From NCBI RefSeq assembly GCF_900177545.1, contig NZ_FXBQ01000001.1:434001-498000 (forward strand): a DNA stretch of 64,000 nt, written 5' to 3'. The notes beneath the pieces are model-generated. The model had not been told where the DNA came from. It saw nothing but the letters and a program-made list of their open reading frames with translations, and ran no database searches. A program made the translations under genes and the position numbers. This DNA is from Maritimibacter sp. HL-12. GTDB taxonomy: Bacteria; Pseudomonadota; Alphaproteobacteria; Rhodobacterales; Rhodobacteraceae. Below are positions 16,642 to 24,738 of this stretch, piece by piece (the stretch's first letter is position 1; each line of letters opens with the position of its first letter).

Positions 16642-17736
16642 ATGGCGGTCAAACCCCTGCTCCCGGACCTTATGAAGGCACACGGGATCAGCCGACGAGG
16701 CTTTTTGAAGTATTGCGCCACGCTGACCTCGGCCATGGCCCTGCCTCCGATCCTCGCACCGAAAGTGGCCCACGCGCTGGAAACCACCACGCGCCCCTCG
16801 GTGATCTGGCTCAGCTTCCAGGAATGCACCGGCTGCACCGAGGCGATCACCCGCAGTCACGCGCCGACGATCGAAGACCTGATCTTCAACGTGATTTCGC
16901 TCGACTATCATCACACCCTGCAAGCCGCCTCCGGAGACGCCGCCGAACATGCGCGCGAACAGGCGATGAAGGACAACTGGGGCAATTATCTCGTGGTGGT
17001 CGATGGCTCGATCCCGATTGGCGACCCCGGCTATTCCTGCATCGCGGGCATGTCGAACCTCGACATGCTGAAGGAAACCGCCGAGGGCGCCGCCGCGATC
17101 GTGGCGGTGGGCACCTGCGCGGCCTACGGCGGCATCCCGCACGCCGATCCGAACCCCACCGGCGCGGTTTCGGTGAGCGACATCATCACCGACAAGCCGA
17201 TCATCAACGTGCCCGGCTGCCCACCGATCCCGATCGTGATGACCAGCGTTCTGGCGCAGTTCCTGACCTTCGGTCTCGACAGCATCGAGGTCGACAAGCT
17301 CGGCCGCCCGAAGGCCTTCTTCGGCGAAACCATCCATGACCGCTGCTATCGGCGGCCGTTCTACGACAAGGGGATGTTCGCGGAAGGCTTCGACGACGAA
17401 GGCGCGCGCGAGGGCTGGTGCCTCTACAAGCTCGGCTGCAAGGGTCCGACCACGCGCTCGGTCTGCGCGACCGTGAAGTGGAACGGCGGCACCTCCTTCC
17501 CGATCCAGGCGGGGCATGGCTGCCTCGGCTGCACCGAACCCGATTTCTGGGACAACGGCGGGTTCTACAAGCCGCTCTCGGTGCCCGCAGGCGAGTATCG
17601 CAAGCTTGGCATCGCCGCGGTTGCGGGCGGGGCGGCGCTTGGCGTTGCCGGTGGCGCGCTGGGACGGGCCAGCAAGGCGCGCGCGGGAAAGGCGCACGAG
17701 ACCGTGGATGCGCATGATCTGGAGAAGAAGTCATGA
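16642..17736 (+). CDS. hynS: [NiFe]-hydrogenase small subunit, Isp type (group 1e-like)
   Basis: Fe-S electron-transfer subunit (364 aa). A twin-arginine signal SRRGFLKYC (17-25) directs the folded dimer to the periplasmic face. The proximal cluster motif ECTGC is at 61-65, and later cysteines (PGCPP, DRCYRR, CLYKLGCKG, GCLGCTEPDFW) supply the medial and distal clusters. AAAGGAGG (16627-16634) sets the start. The C-terminus has a Gly/Ala-rich segment then a charged tail. Position before isp1 and isp2 identifies the Isp class, where the two hydrogenase subunits are split by the isp genes, as known in purple sulfur bacteria such as Thiocapsa. Confidence 0.93.
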   Translation: MAVKPLLPDLMKAHGISRRGFLKYCATLTSAMALPPILAPKVAHALETTTRPSVIWLSFQECTGCTEAITRSHAPTIEDLIFNVISLDYHHTLQAASGDAAEHAREQAMKDNWGNYLVVVDGSIPIGDPGYSCIAGMSNLDMLKETAEGAAAIVAVGTCAAYGGIPHADPNPTGAVSVSDIITDKPIINVPGCPPIPIVMTSVLAQFLTFGLDSIEVDKLGRPKAFFGETIHDRCYRRPFYDKGMFAEGFDDEGAREGWCLYKLGCKGPTTRSVCATVKWNGGTSFPIQAGHGCLGCTEPDFWDNGGFYKPLSVPAGEYRKLGIAAVAGGAALGVAGGALGRASKARAGKAHETVDAHDLEKKS

Positions 17737-18398
17737 ACAACCCATATTTTGACCTGTTGATGTGGGCCCGTGGCCCCGGCTTCGACATCGCGCTCACGAT
17801 CATGATCGGCGGCATCCTGCTGCGGGTGGTGGAAATCGTCGTGCTCGGCCGCAAGAAGGATTTCGCCAAACCCAAGGGCAGCCCGGTGGGCCAGGGGCTG
17901 AAGACGATCTTCACCCGCTCGGTCCCGCGCAAGGGCGCGATGATGGAAGCCCCCGTCACCTACATCGGCGGCTATGTCTTCCACATCGGCTTTGCCATCG
18001 CCTTCCTGTTCCTCGGCGCGCATATCGCTCTGGTCGATGACTTGATCGGGCTGAGCTGGCCCGCCGCCAACAAGGCGCTGATCGAAACCGCGACCGCGGC
18101 GAGCGTGCTCGCGCTGATCGCATTGGCATGGACCCGGGTGAAAGACCCGGTGCGCCGCGCGCTCACCCGCTTCGACGACTGGCTGGTGCTGGTGCTTTCG
18201 GGCCTGCCGCTGGTCACCGGCTACATCGCCGTGAACCAGATCTTCGGTGACCCGACGCTGATGATGGCGGTGCACATCCTCTCGGCGGAACTGCTGATGA
18301 TCGCCTTCCCCTTCACCAAGCTGATGCACGCCGTCACCTTCGCGATGGCGCGCTACTACAACGGCTCGATCCAGGGCCGGAAAGGAGCCGAATCATGA
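17733..18398 (+). CDS. isp1: Isp1, NarI/DsrM-like b-type cytochrome of the hydrogenase
   Basis: Integral membrane protein of 221 aa with about five helices, related to the nitrate-reductase gamma/DsrM cytochrome b fold. Candidate heme ligands are H84, H97, H181 and H199; the last pair has the 18-residue spacing of the NarI ligands. It would take electrons from HynS (via Isp2 or directly) to the quinone pool. It overlaps hynS by 4 bp and isp2 by 4 bp, giving tight coupling. The hydrogenase context and the following DsrK-like gene support Isp1 rather than a nitrate reductase subunit. Confidence 0.9.
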   Translation: MNNPYFDLLMWARGPGFDIALTIMIGGILLRVVEIVVLGRKKDFAKPKGSPVGQGLKTIFTRSVPRKGAMMEAPVTYIGGYVFHIGFAIAFLFLGAHIALVDDLIGLSWPAANKALIETATAASVLALIALAWTRVKDPVRRALTRFDDWLVLVLSGLPLVTGYIAVNQIFGDPTLMMAVHILSAELLMIAFPFTKLMHAVTFAMARYYNGSIQGRKGAES

Positions 18399-19660
18399 CC
18401 GCGACCCTCGAACGCGGCCTCAATGCGCTGCGCGAACAGATCGACGCACCGGTGGCGAGCTTCTTCACCTCCTGCGTGAGCTGCGGCATCTGCGCGGAAG
18501 CCTGCCTGTTCTACAAGGAAACGGGCGATCCGAAATACACGCCGATCCACAAGCTCGACCTGATGCGGCGCATGTGGTCGAACGAATACACCCTGCTCGG
18601 ACGGGCGAAAGCCATGCTCGGGCTGGGCAAGAAGATCACCGACGAAGATCTCACCGAATGGGAAGAGCTGGTTTATGACAGCTGCACCATGTGCGGACGC
18701 TGCACCATGGTTTGCCCGGTGGGCAACGACATCACCATGATGATCCGCAAGATGCGCGAGGGCATGTCGGCCTCGGGCCACGGGCCGCACGATCTCGTCG
18801 GTGCCGCCGAGCGCCACACCGACGGCACCTCGCCGATGGGCGATCTGACCAAGGCGCTCCTTGCCCGGGTCAAGCAGGCCAGCGCCGAGACCGGGCTGGA
18901 AATCGAGCTCGACAAGCCCGGCGTCGACTACATGCTGATCCTGTCGTCGCACGAAATCGCCTCCGGTGAAGAGATGATCGCGGCGGTGGCGCGGATCCTG
19001 CACCAGGCCGGCGTAACCTGGACGATCTCGACCGAAGGCTTCGAGGCGACCAATGTCGGCATCCAGCTCGGCAACCGTGACGTGGCGCGCAACCTCGTGT
19101 CGCGCGTGGTCAACGCCGCCGAGAAACTCGGCGTGAAGGGCGTGATCAGCCCCGAATGCGGCCACGCCTTCCAGGCGATCCGCTGGGAAGGGCCCAACCT
19201 GATCGGCCGCGAATATCCCTTCGAGGTGGTGCACATCATCGAGTTGCTCGACAAGCTTCGGGCCGAGGGCAAGCTCAAGACCAAGGGAATGGATCACGAT
19301 CGCATCACCTTCCACGACCCCTGCCAGCTCAACCGCCGCGGCGGCATCAACCGCGAGCCGCGCAACCTGCTGAACATGGTCGCCGACAATTTCATCGAAA
19401 CCGAGAATGCCGGCACGATGAACTGGTGCTGCTCGGGTGGTGGCGGGGTTGGGGCCAACGAACGGGCAAACGATCTTCAGGCCACCGCGTTCAACATCAA
19501 GAAGCGGCAGTTCGAAGCCGTGGCACCCGAGAAGATCGTTACCATGTGCGCCTTCTGCCATACGACGCTGGAAAACCAGCTCGAAGCGCGTGGCATGGAC
19601 GATATCGAGGTTCTGGGTCTCACCGAAATGATCGGTGAATACCTGGACGACGAGGATTGA
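18395..19660 (+). CDS. isp2: Isp2, DsrK/HdrD-like iron-sulfur protein of the hydrogenase
   Basis: Cytoplasmic-side 421-aa protein with two [4Fe-4S] motifs (C27, C30, C33, C37 and C97, C100, C103, C107) and two Cys-rich CCG-type domains (SPECGHAF... near 250 and CCSGGGGVG...CAFCH in the last quarter), as in heterodisulfide-reductase HdrD and DsrK. With Isp1 it forms a redox module found only with Isp-type hydrogenases; it may link H2 oxidation to quinone or to a thiol/disulfide partner. It sits between isp1 (4-bp overlap) and hynL (16 bp). Confidence 0.92.
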   Translation: MTATLERGLNALREQIDAPVASFFTSCVSCGICAEACLFYKETGDPKYTPIHKLDLMRRMWSNEYTLLGRAKAMLGLGKKITDEDLTEWEELVYDSCTMCGRCTMVCPVGNDITMMIRKMREGMSASGHGPHDLVGAAERHTDGTSPMGDLTKALLARVKQASAETGLEIELDKPGVDYMLILSSHEIASGEEMIAAVARILHQAGVTWTISTEGFEATNVGIQLGNRDVARNLVSRVVNAAEKLGVKGVISPECGHAFQAIRWEGPNLIGREYPFEVVHIIELLDKLRAEGKLKTKGMDHDRITFHDPCQLNRRGGINREPRNLLNMVADNFIETENAGTMNWCCSGGGGVGANERANDLQATAFNIKKRQFEAVAPEKIVTMCAFCHTTLENQLEARGMDDIEVLGLTEMIGEYLDDED

Positions 19661-19676
19661 GAGGGGAGACGAGAGC

Positions 19677-21395
19677 ATGAACAAGAGACTGGTCGTTGAC
19701 CCGATCACACGGATCGAGGGGCATTTGCGCATCGAGGCGCAGATGAACGGAGGCACCATCGCCGAGGCTTATTCCTCGGGCACGATGGTGCGCGGCATCG
19801 AGATCATCCTTCAGGGCCGCGACCCGCGCGATGCCTGGGCCTTCGCCCAGCGCATCTGCGGCGTTTGCACCCTGGTGCACGGCGTTGCATCGGTGCGCGC
19901 GGTGGAGGATGCGCTCAAGATCGAGATCCCGAAGAACGCGCAGCTTATCCGCAACTTGATGATCGCGGCGCAATACGTGCATGACCACGTGATGCACTTC
20001 TACCACCTGCACGCGCTCGACTGGGTCGACGTGGTCTCGGCGCTCGACGCCGATCCGAAGGCCACCGCCGATCTGGCGTCGTCGCTGTCGAGCTATCCGA
20101 AGTCGAGCCCCGGCTACTTTGCCGACGTCAAGACCAAGCTCAAGACCTTCGTGGAACAGGGCCAGCTCGGCATCTTCGCCAATGGCTACTGGGGCCATTC
20201 GGCCTACAAGCTGCCGCCCGAAGCCAACCTGATGGCGGTGGCGCATTACCTCGACGCGCTGGAATGGCAGCGCGACGTGGTCAAGCTGCACACGATCTTC
20301 GGCGGCAAGAACCCGCACCCGAACTTCCTCGTCGGCGGTGTGCCGTCGCCGATCTCGCCCAATTCCGACGGCGGGATCAACATGGAAGACCTCGCCATCG
20401 TCTCCAGCGTGATCACCAAGATGGAGGATTTCGTCAACCAGGCCTACCTGCCTGACACGCTCGCCATCGCCTCGTTCTACAAGGACTGGGGCGCGATCGG
20501 TGAGGGCGTGGGCAACTTCCTGACCTACGGCGATTTTCCCACCGGCGCGTCGAACGATTTCTCGTCGTTCCTGGTACCGCGCGGGGTGATCCTCGATCGC
20601 GACCTTTCCACCGTGCACGAGGTCGATCTGCACGAGGAGGAGGAGATCCAGGAGTTCGTCGATCACGCATGGTACAACTACCAGGGCGGACCGGGCACGG
20701 GCCTGCACCCCTACAAGGGCGAGACCGAGTTCAACTTCACCGGGCCGAACCCGCCCTATGACCAGCTCGACATCGACAAGGGCTACTCCTGGCTGAAGTC
20801 GCCGCGCTGGAAGGGCAAGGCGATGGAGGTGGGGCCGCTCAGCCGGATGCTGATGCTCTACGCCACCGGCAACGCGCACGCCAAGGAACTGGTCGACATG
20901 ACGCTCTCGACCCTCGACGTGCCGGTGACGGCTCTGTTCTCGACGCTCGGGCGCACCGCCGCGCGCACGCTGGAAACCAAGATCTACCTCGACTGGATGC
21001 GCGGCTGGTATGACGACCTCATCGCCAATATCCGCGCCGGTGATCTCAAGACCCACAACACGGAGAAGTGGGATCCGTCGACCTGGCCGAAGAAGGCCCA
21101 AGGTGCGGGCTACATGGAAGCCCCGCGCGGTGCCCTCGGCCACTGGATCGTGATCGAGGACCAGAAGATCGCCAACTACCAGGCGGTCGTGCCGACGACG
21201 TGGAACGCAGGGCCCCGCGACGCCAACGGGCTCGCCGGCCCCTACGAGGCGGCGCTCAAGGGCCACGAACTGGCCAACCCCGAGCAGCCGCTGGAGATCC
21301 TGCGCACGATCCACAGCTTCGATCCCTGCATCGCCTGCGCAGTGCACATGGTCGGTGAGGACGGCAAGGAAACGATGCAGATCAAGGTAAGCTGA
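19677..21395 (+). CDS. hynL: [NiFe]-hydrogenase large subunit (catalytic)
   Basis: Catalytic subunit (572 aa) splitting H2 at a Ni-Fe site. The L1 motif RICGVC gives C61 and C64; the C-terminal L2 motif DPCIACAVH gives C551 and C554. Proteolytic maturation should cut after H557, releasing the 15-residue tail that starts MVGEDG. A GGGGAGACGAGAG tract supports ATG 19677; an in-frame start 14 codons earlier would overlap isp2. The order hynS-isp1-isp2-hynL matches the Isp-type arrangement. All four nickel-site cysteines are present, so it is not a regulatory or degenerate homolog. Confidence 0.95.
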   Translation: MNKRLVVDPITRIEGHLRIEAQMNGGTIAEAYSSGTMVRGIEIILQGRDPRDAWAFAQRICGVCTLVHGVASVRAVEDALKIEIPKNAQLIRNLMIAAQYVHDHVMHFYHLHALDWVDVVSALDADPKATADLASSLSSYPKSSPGYFADVKTKLKTFVEQGQLGIFANGYWGHSAYKLPPEANLMAVAHYLDALEWQRDVVKLHTIFGGKNPHPNFLVGGVPSPISPNSDGGINMEDLAIVSSVITKMEDFVNQAYLPDTLAIASFYKDWGAIGEGVGNFLTYGDFPTGASNDFSSFLVPRGVILDRDLSTVHEVDLHEEEEIQEFVDHAWYNYQGGPGTGLHPYKGETEFNFTGPNPPYDQLDIDKGYSWLKSPRWKGKAMEVGPLSRMLMLYATGNAHAKELVDMTLSTLDVPVTALFSTLGRTAARTLETKIYLDWMRGWYDDLIANIRAGDLKTHNTEKWDPSTWPKKAQGAGYMEAPRGALGHWIVIEDQKIANYQAVVPTTWNAGPRDANGLAGPYEAALKGHELANPEQPLEILRTIHSFDPCIACAVHMVGEDGKETMQIKVS

Positions 21396-21415
21396 AGACG
21401 GCCCGGGTTATCTGG

Positions 21416-21442
21416 AGGGGCGGCCTCGCGGTCGCCCCTTTT
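21416..21442 (+). terminator. Hairpin with T-run between hynL and hypA
   Basis: GGGGCG (21417-21422) pairs with CGCCCC (21433-21438) around a loop with partial pairing, followed by TTTT. It could attenuate or terminate hyn transcription before hypA. It is short, so partial read-through is likely. Confidence 0.45.
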
Positions 21443-21464
21443 CACGCCCGGAGCGGAGGACGAC

Positions 21465-21806
21465 ATGCACGAGATGGCACTTGCCGAAAGCGTGGTGAGA
21501 ATCGTCGAAGACCATGCCCGCAAGGCGGGCGCGGCGCGGGTGGTGCAGGTGCGCCTCGAAATCGGCGCGCTCAGCCACGTAGAACCCGCGGCGCTGTCGT
21601 TTTCCTTCGAGGCGGTCTCGCAAGGCTCGATGGCCGAGGGGGCGGAGCTGGTGATCGAGCGCACACCCGGCCGGGCCTGGTGCCACGACTGCATGAAACC
21701 GATCGAGATCGACCGCCTCGCCACCCCCTGCCCGACATGCGGCGGCTACAAGGTGCAGGTGACCGAGGGCGAGGAGATGCGGGTCAAGGACATGGAAGTG
21801 GCCTGA
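21465..21806 (+). CDS. hypA: Hydrogenase nickel-insertion protein HypA
   Basis: Nickel metallochaperone (113 aa) acting with HypB. MHEMALAESVV carries the invariant Met1-His2-Glu3 nickel-binding start, and two CxxC pairs (CHDC near 74-77, CPTC near 89-92) form the structural zinc site. It lies about 70 bp after hynL on the same strand, behind a hairpin, so it may be read through from the hyn promoter. It ends the hydrogenase block; the next gene converges on it. Confidence 0.95.
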   Translation: MHEMALAESVVRIVEDHARKAGAARVVQVRLEIGALSHVEPAALSFSFEAVSQGSMAEGAELVIERTPGRAWCHDCMKPIEIDRLATPCPTCGGYKVQVTEGEEMRVKDMEVA

Positions 21807-21819
21807 AGCCCGCCCCGCT

Positions 21820-23007
21820 TCAGAGCTTGCCACTCGCCGAGAGCATGATCGCGAAGGGCCGCGTGGCCCTGATCTCGGCCAGCACGAGCACGAGGCTGGT
21901 GGTGAGTGGCACCGCGAGAATCGCGCCGGGCAGGCCCCAGAGCGCCGTCCAGAACGCCAGCGCGAGCAGCACCACCAGAGGCGAGAGGTTGAAGGTGCGC
22001 CCCATCAGCCGCGGTTCGAGGAAAGACGCGACATAGGTTTGCAGGAAGGTGAGCACCACCAGCGTGATCGCCGCCATGCCCAGCGTGCCGAACTGCGCGA
22101 GGCTGAGCAGCACCGGAAAGATCACCGCGATCAGCGAGCCTACGTAGGGAATATAGTTCAGCACCGCGATCAGGATCGCCCAGAAGAACGCGAACTCGAT
22201 GCCGATGGCCCAGAGCGCAACGTAGGAAAGCCCACCGAGGATGATGTTGATCATCGTCTTGACCAGCAGGTAGGTGCCCACCCGGTCGTTGATGCGGTCA
22301 ACCAGCGCCAGCGCCTGGTCGCGCTGCTTGGTGTCGCGGGTGGCCAGATCGAACTTCTTGGCGAACTGGATGCGTTCGGCGAACAGGAACGAGGCGTAGA
22401 GCACGATGAAGAAGAAGGTCGTGCCGAAGCCGCGAAGGTTGTTCAGGATCGTCGGGATCCATTCGGCTGTATTGATCTGGCCGATGGTGGCGTTCTGAAA
22501 GGCAACCCACGTCGGTTCGCCCTCGATCCCGAAAGTGGTGGCATAGCGCGCCACGAGCGCGTCGAGGTTGTTTTCGTAGCGCGGGATCTCGTCCAGCACC
22601 CGAGCGAGGCTGGTGGTAATGAACATCCCCAAAATGAACAAGGCGACGGAAAACCCCACCAGTAGGATGAGCCGCAACAGCCAGGCCGGTGCATACCGCA
22701 GCACCGGACGTTGTGCGAGCCAGTTGGTGGCCTCTGAAAGCACGTAGATCGCGATGATCGCGGCAAGCACCGGAAGCAGCACCGGCTTGCCGATCCAGAG
22801 AAGCCAGCCGAACATGATCGCCAGCGCCGTGCCGTATGTGAGCGTCGAAAGGTTCATGGACGCAAAAAAGCAGATCGACGCGGCGAGTGCGAGGCAAATC
22901 CGCAACTGGGTGGCAAGCCTGGTGCCGCCGACCGAAAAGATGGCGCGGGCACCATCTTCCGGCACGAGAGAGCCGATGTCCCGGGCAGATCGGGTAACCT
23001 CTGGCAT
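21820..23007 (-). CDS. AI-2E family (PerM/YdiK-like) membrane transporter
   Basis: Polytopic 395-aa protein of the UPF0118/PerM superfamily, with about eight helices and the late family block NYIPYVGSLIAVIFPVLL followed by FLEPRLMGRTFNLSPL. Members include AI-2 exporters and Na+/H+ antiporters, so the substrate is open. Met at 23007 is chosen: an open frame continues much further upstream, but that part is antisense-type shadow of the next gene. It follows the 23052-24050 gene by 44 bp on the same strand and might be the last gene of that transcript, though the family has no known tie to NosL systems. Confidence 0.85.
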   Translation of the reverse strand: MPEVTRSARDIGSLVPEDGARAIFSVGGTRLATQLRICLALAASICFFASMNLSTLTYGTALAIMFGWLLWIGKPVLLPVLAAIIAIYVLSEATNWLAQRPVLRYAPAWLLRLILLVGFSVALFILGMFITTSLARVLDEIPRYENNLDALVARYATTFGIEGEPTWVAFQNATIGQINTAEWIPTILNNLRGFGTTFFFIVLYASFLFAERIQFAKKFDLATRDTKQRDQALALVDRINDRVGTYLLVKTMINIILGGLSYVALWAIGIEFAFFWAILIAVLNYIPYVGSLIAVIFPVLLSLAQFGTLGMAAITLVVLTFLQTYVASFLEPRLMGRTFNLSPLVVLLALAFWTALWGLPGAILAVPLTTSLVLVLAEIRATRPFAIMLSASGKL

Positions 23008-23051
23008 CCGACCGTCCTGGCAGGCTGGCAAGCCGCGGGCGGGCCCGATTG

Positions 23052-24050
23052 TCAGCCGAACAGGATCAGCCGCGAGCTGGCGATCGACCAGATGACGACG
23101 ACCCCGAAGATCGCGAAGCCGACGAGCGCCTGCATCACCTGGCGGCGCAGCACGGCTGGCAGCACTGCCTTGAGGCTCTCGACCTGCGCGAAGGGGCGCA
23201 GGCTGCCCGCCCCGACCGCAAGCGCGGTGGCAACAAACAGCGGCAGGTAGAGCGCATAACCCACATAGCCGTAATCCGGCTTGAGAATACAGAACGGGCA
23301 ATGGTGGTTGGGGTGGTCGTAGATATAGAGCGAGATCACAGAGACGATGGCCACCAGCGCGACGAGAAAGAAAGCCGCACCCGCCAGCGCGAAGACGCCG
23401 TGGCCGCGCCCGCGCCACAGGCTCACGGTGCCGGCAAGCGCCACCGCAAGCCCCGCGCCCGCGAGCAGCCAGAGCGCGCGGGCCGGGTCCATCCCTGTCA
23501 TCTCCGACGCGATCCCGTCGTTCGCCGCGGTGAAGACCTTCGAGCAGCAGGAGGTGATCACGTCGGTTTCGAGGTTGAGAAAATAGGTCAATTGCACCGC
23601 CGCACTTGCCACCACCAGTGGCGCGATGGCGAGGATTGCGCCGTATTTCAGCCGGGTGAGCGGATAGTCGTGCCCAAGCCGGTCGGCGCGGTCGAGCATC
23701 AGCCAAACCGAGGCGGCGAAAAACACGGCGATCTTGAGATAGAGCGCGGGGAACCCCCAGTCGTTGGCGCTGAGCGTGCCCACCGCGCACATCGCGCCGA
23801 CGAAGAGCGGTGCCATGCGGTCGGCGTTGAAGACGAAGAGCACCAAGGCGGCGAGTTCGGCCAGCATCACGAAGCGGAACAGGGTGGAGACAAGCTCGGT
23901 CGCGCGTTCGAGCTGCAACTGTTCGCGGCTGCCGCTGGCGAGGTTCCAGTGCCGGAGCACGCGCAGGGCGAACCAGCCGCTCCACAGCGCCACCGCGCTG
24001 GCCAGCGCCGAGACGAGCAGGAGCGCGAGGATCGGGGTTTGAAAGATCAT
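23052..24050 (-). CDS. Unknown polytopic membrane protein with CC and CPFC motifs
   Basis: Not recognised as a named family. The 332-aa protein has about eight or nine hydrophobic segments. A Cys pair C168-C169 (ITSCCSKVF) follows one segment, and HHCPFC (H249-C254) followed by ILKPDYGYVGY precedes another; both probably lie on the same membrane face and could form a thiol-disulfide or metal-binding centre. C88 is the only other Cys. Its ATG overlaps the stop of the ABC ATPase gene (ATGA), which strongly ties it to the NosL/ABC group. Possible roles are a metal-handling or redox partner (VKOR/DsbB-like in logic, not in visible homology). Confidence 0.8.
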   Translation of the reverse strand: MIFQTPILALLLVSALASAVALWSGWFALRVLRHWNLASGSREQLQLERATELVSTLFRFVMLAELAALVLFVFNADRMAPLFVGAMCAVGTLSANDWGFPALYLKIAVFFAASVWLMLDRADRLGHDYPLTRLKYGAILAIAPLVVASAAVQLTYFLNLETDVITSCCSKVFTAANDGIASEMTGMDPARALWLLAGAGLAVALAGTVSLWRGRGHGVFALAGAAFFLVALVAIVSVISLYIYDHPNHHCPFCILKPDYGYVGYALYLPLFVATALAVGAGSLRPFAQVESLKAVLPAVLRRQVMQALVGFAIFGVVVIWSIASSRLILFG

Positions 24051-24727
24051 GCGTATTCTCCCACGATCCGCCCGTCCTGCATCGAGATCACCGCGTTGAC
24101 GTGATCCGCCTGCCAGATCCGGGGGTCATGGCTCGTCATGATCACGGTGCGGCCCTCGTCGCGCAGCGCGCCTACGATATCGAGAAAGCGGTGGGTGAGG
24201 TCGGTGTCGAGGTTGGCGGTGGGCTCGTCGGCGATCAGGATCGGCGCATCGTTGATCAGCGCGCGGGCGATGGCGGCGCGCTGGGTTTCGCCGCCCGAGA
24301 GGTATTCCACCGGCATGGCGGCCTTGCCGGCGAGATCGAGCGCCTCGAGCCGCGCCAGCGCCCGCGCCTCGACCTCGCGCGGGTCCTGCCCCAGCGGGGC
24401 CGCGGGCAGGGTGACGTTTTCGAGCACGCTCAACCCCCGGATCAGGTTGAAGCGCTGGAACACGAAGCCGAAGGTGCTGCGCCGCTCCTCGGTGAGAAAG
24501 CGTTCGGGCAAGCCCGAGACGAGCCGGTCGTCGATCAGCACCCGGCCCGATGTGGGCCGCGCCATGCAGCCGATGATCGAGAGCAGCGTGGTCTTGCCGC
24601 TGCCGGAGGGCCCCTTGAGCACGGTCACCGCATCGCGGACGATCTCGAGGCTCACCTCGTCAACGGCGCGCACCTCGCCGGGGCGTCCTTCGTTGTAGAG
24701 CTTGGTAACGGTTTGAAGCGATATCAT
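24047..24727 (-). CDS. ABC transporter ATP-binding protein, LolD/MacB type
   Basis: Cytoplasmic ATPase of 226 aa with Walker A GPSGSGKTT, the Q-loop FVFQRFNLIRGLSVLENV typical of the LolD/FtsE/MacB group, signature LSGGETQR and Walker B ILIADEPTANLD. These proteins power FtsX-type permeases that do mechanical work on periplasmic substrates rather than classical import. It lies 11 bp after the FtsX-type gene and overlaps the following membrane protein gene. The open frame extends upstream into the permease gene in another frame, but homology starts at MISLQTVTKLY. Confidence 0.92.
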   Translation of the reverse strand: MISLQTVTKLYNEGRPGEVRAVDEVSLEIVRDAVTVLKGPSGSGKTTLLSIIGCMARPTSGRVLIDDRLVSGLPERFLTEERRSTFGFVFQRFNLIRGLSVLENVTLPAAPLGQDPREVEARALARLEALDLAGKAAMPVEYLSGGETQRAAIARALINDAPILIADEPTANLDTDLTHRFLDIVGALRDEGRTVIMTSHDPRIWQADHVNAVISMQDGRIVGEYA

Positions 24728-24738
24728 CGGGAGGCCTT

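Noticed and set aside
23008-23985. Apparent 326-residue N-terminal extension of the AI-2E-family protein
   Set aside because: It is the out-of-frame shadow of the 23052-24050 membrane protein; transporter homology begins at the Met at 23007.
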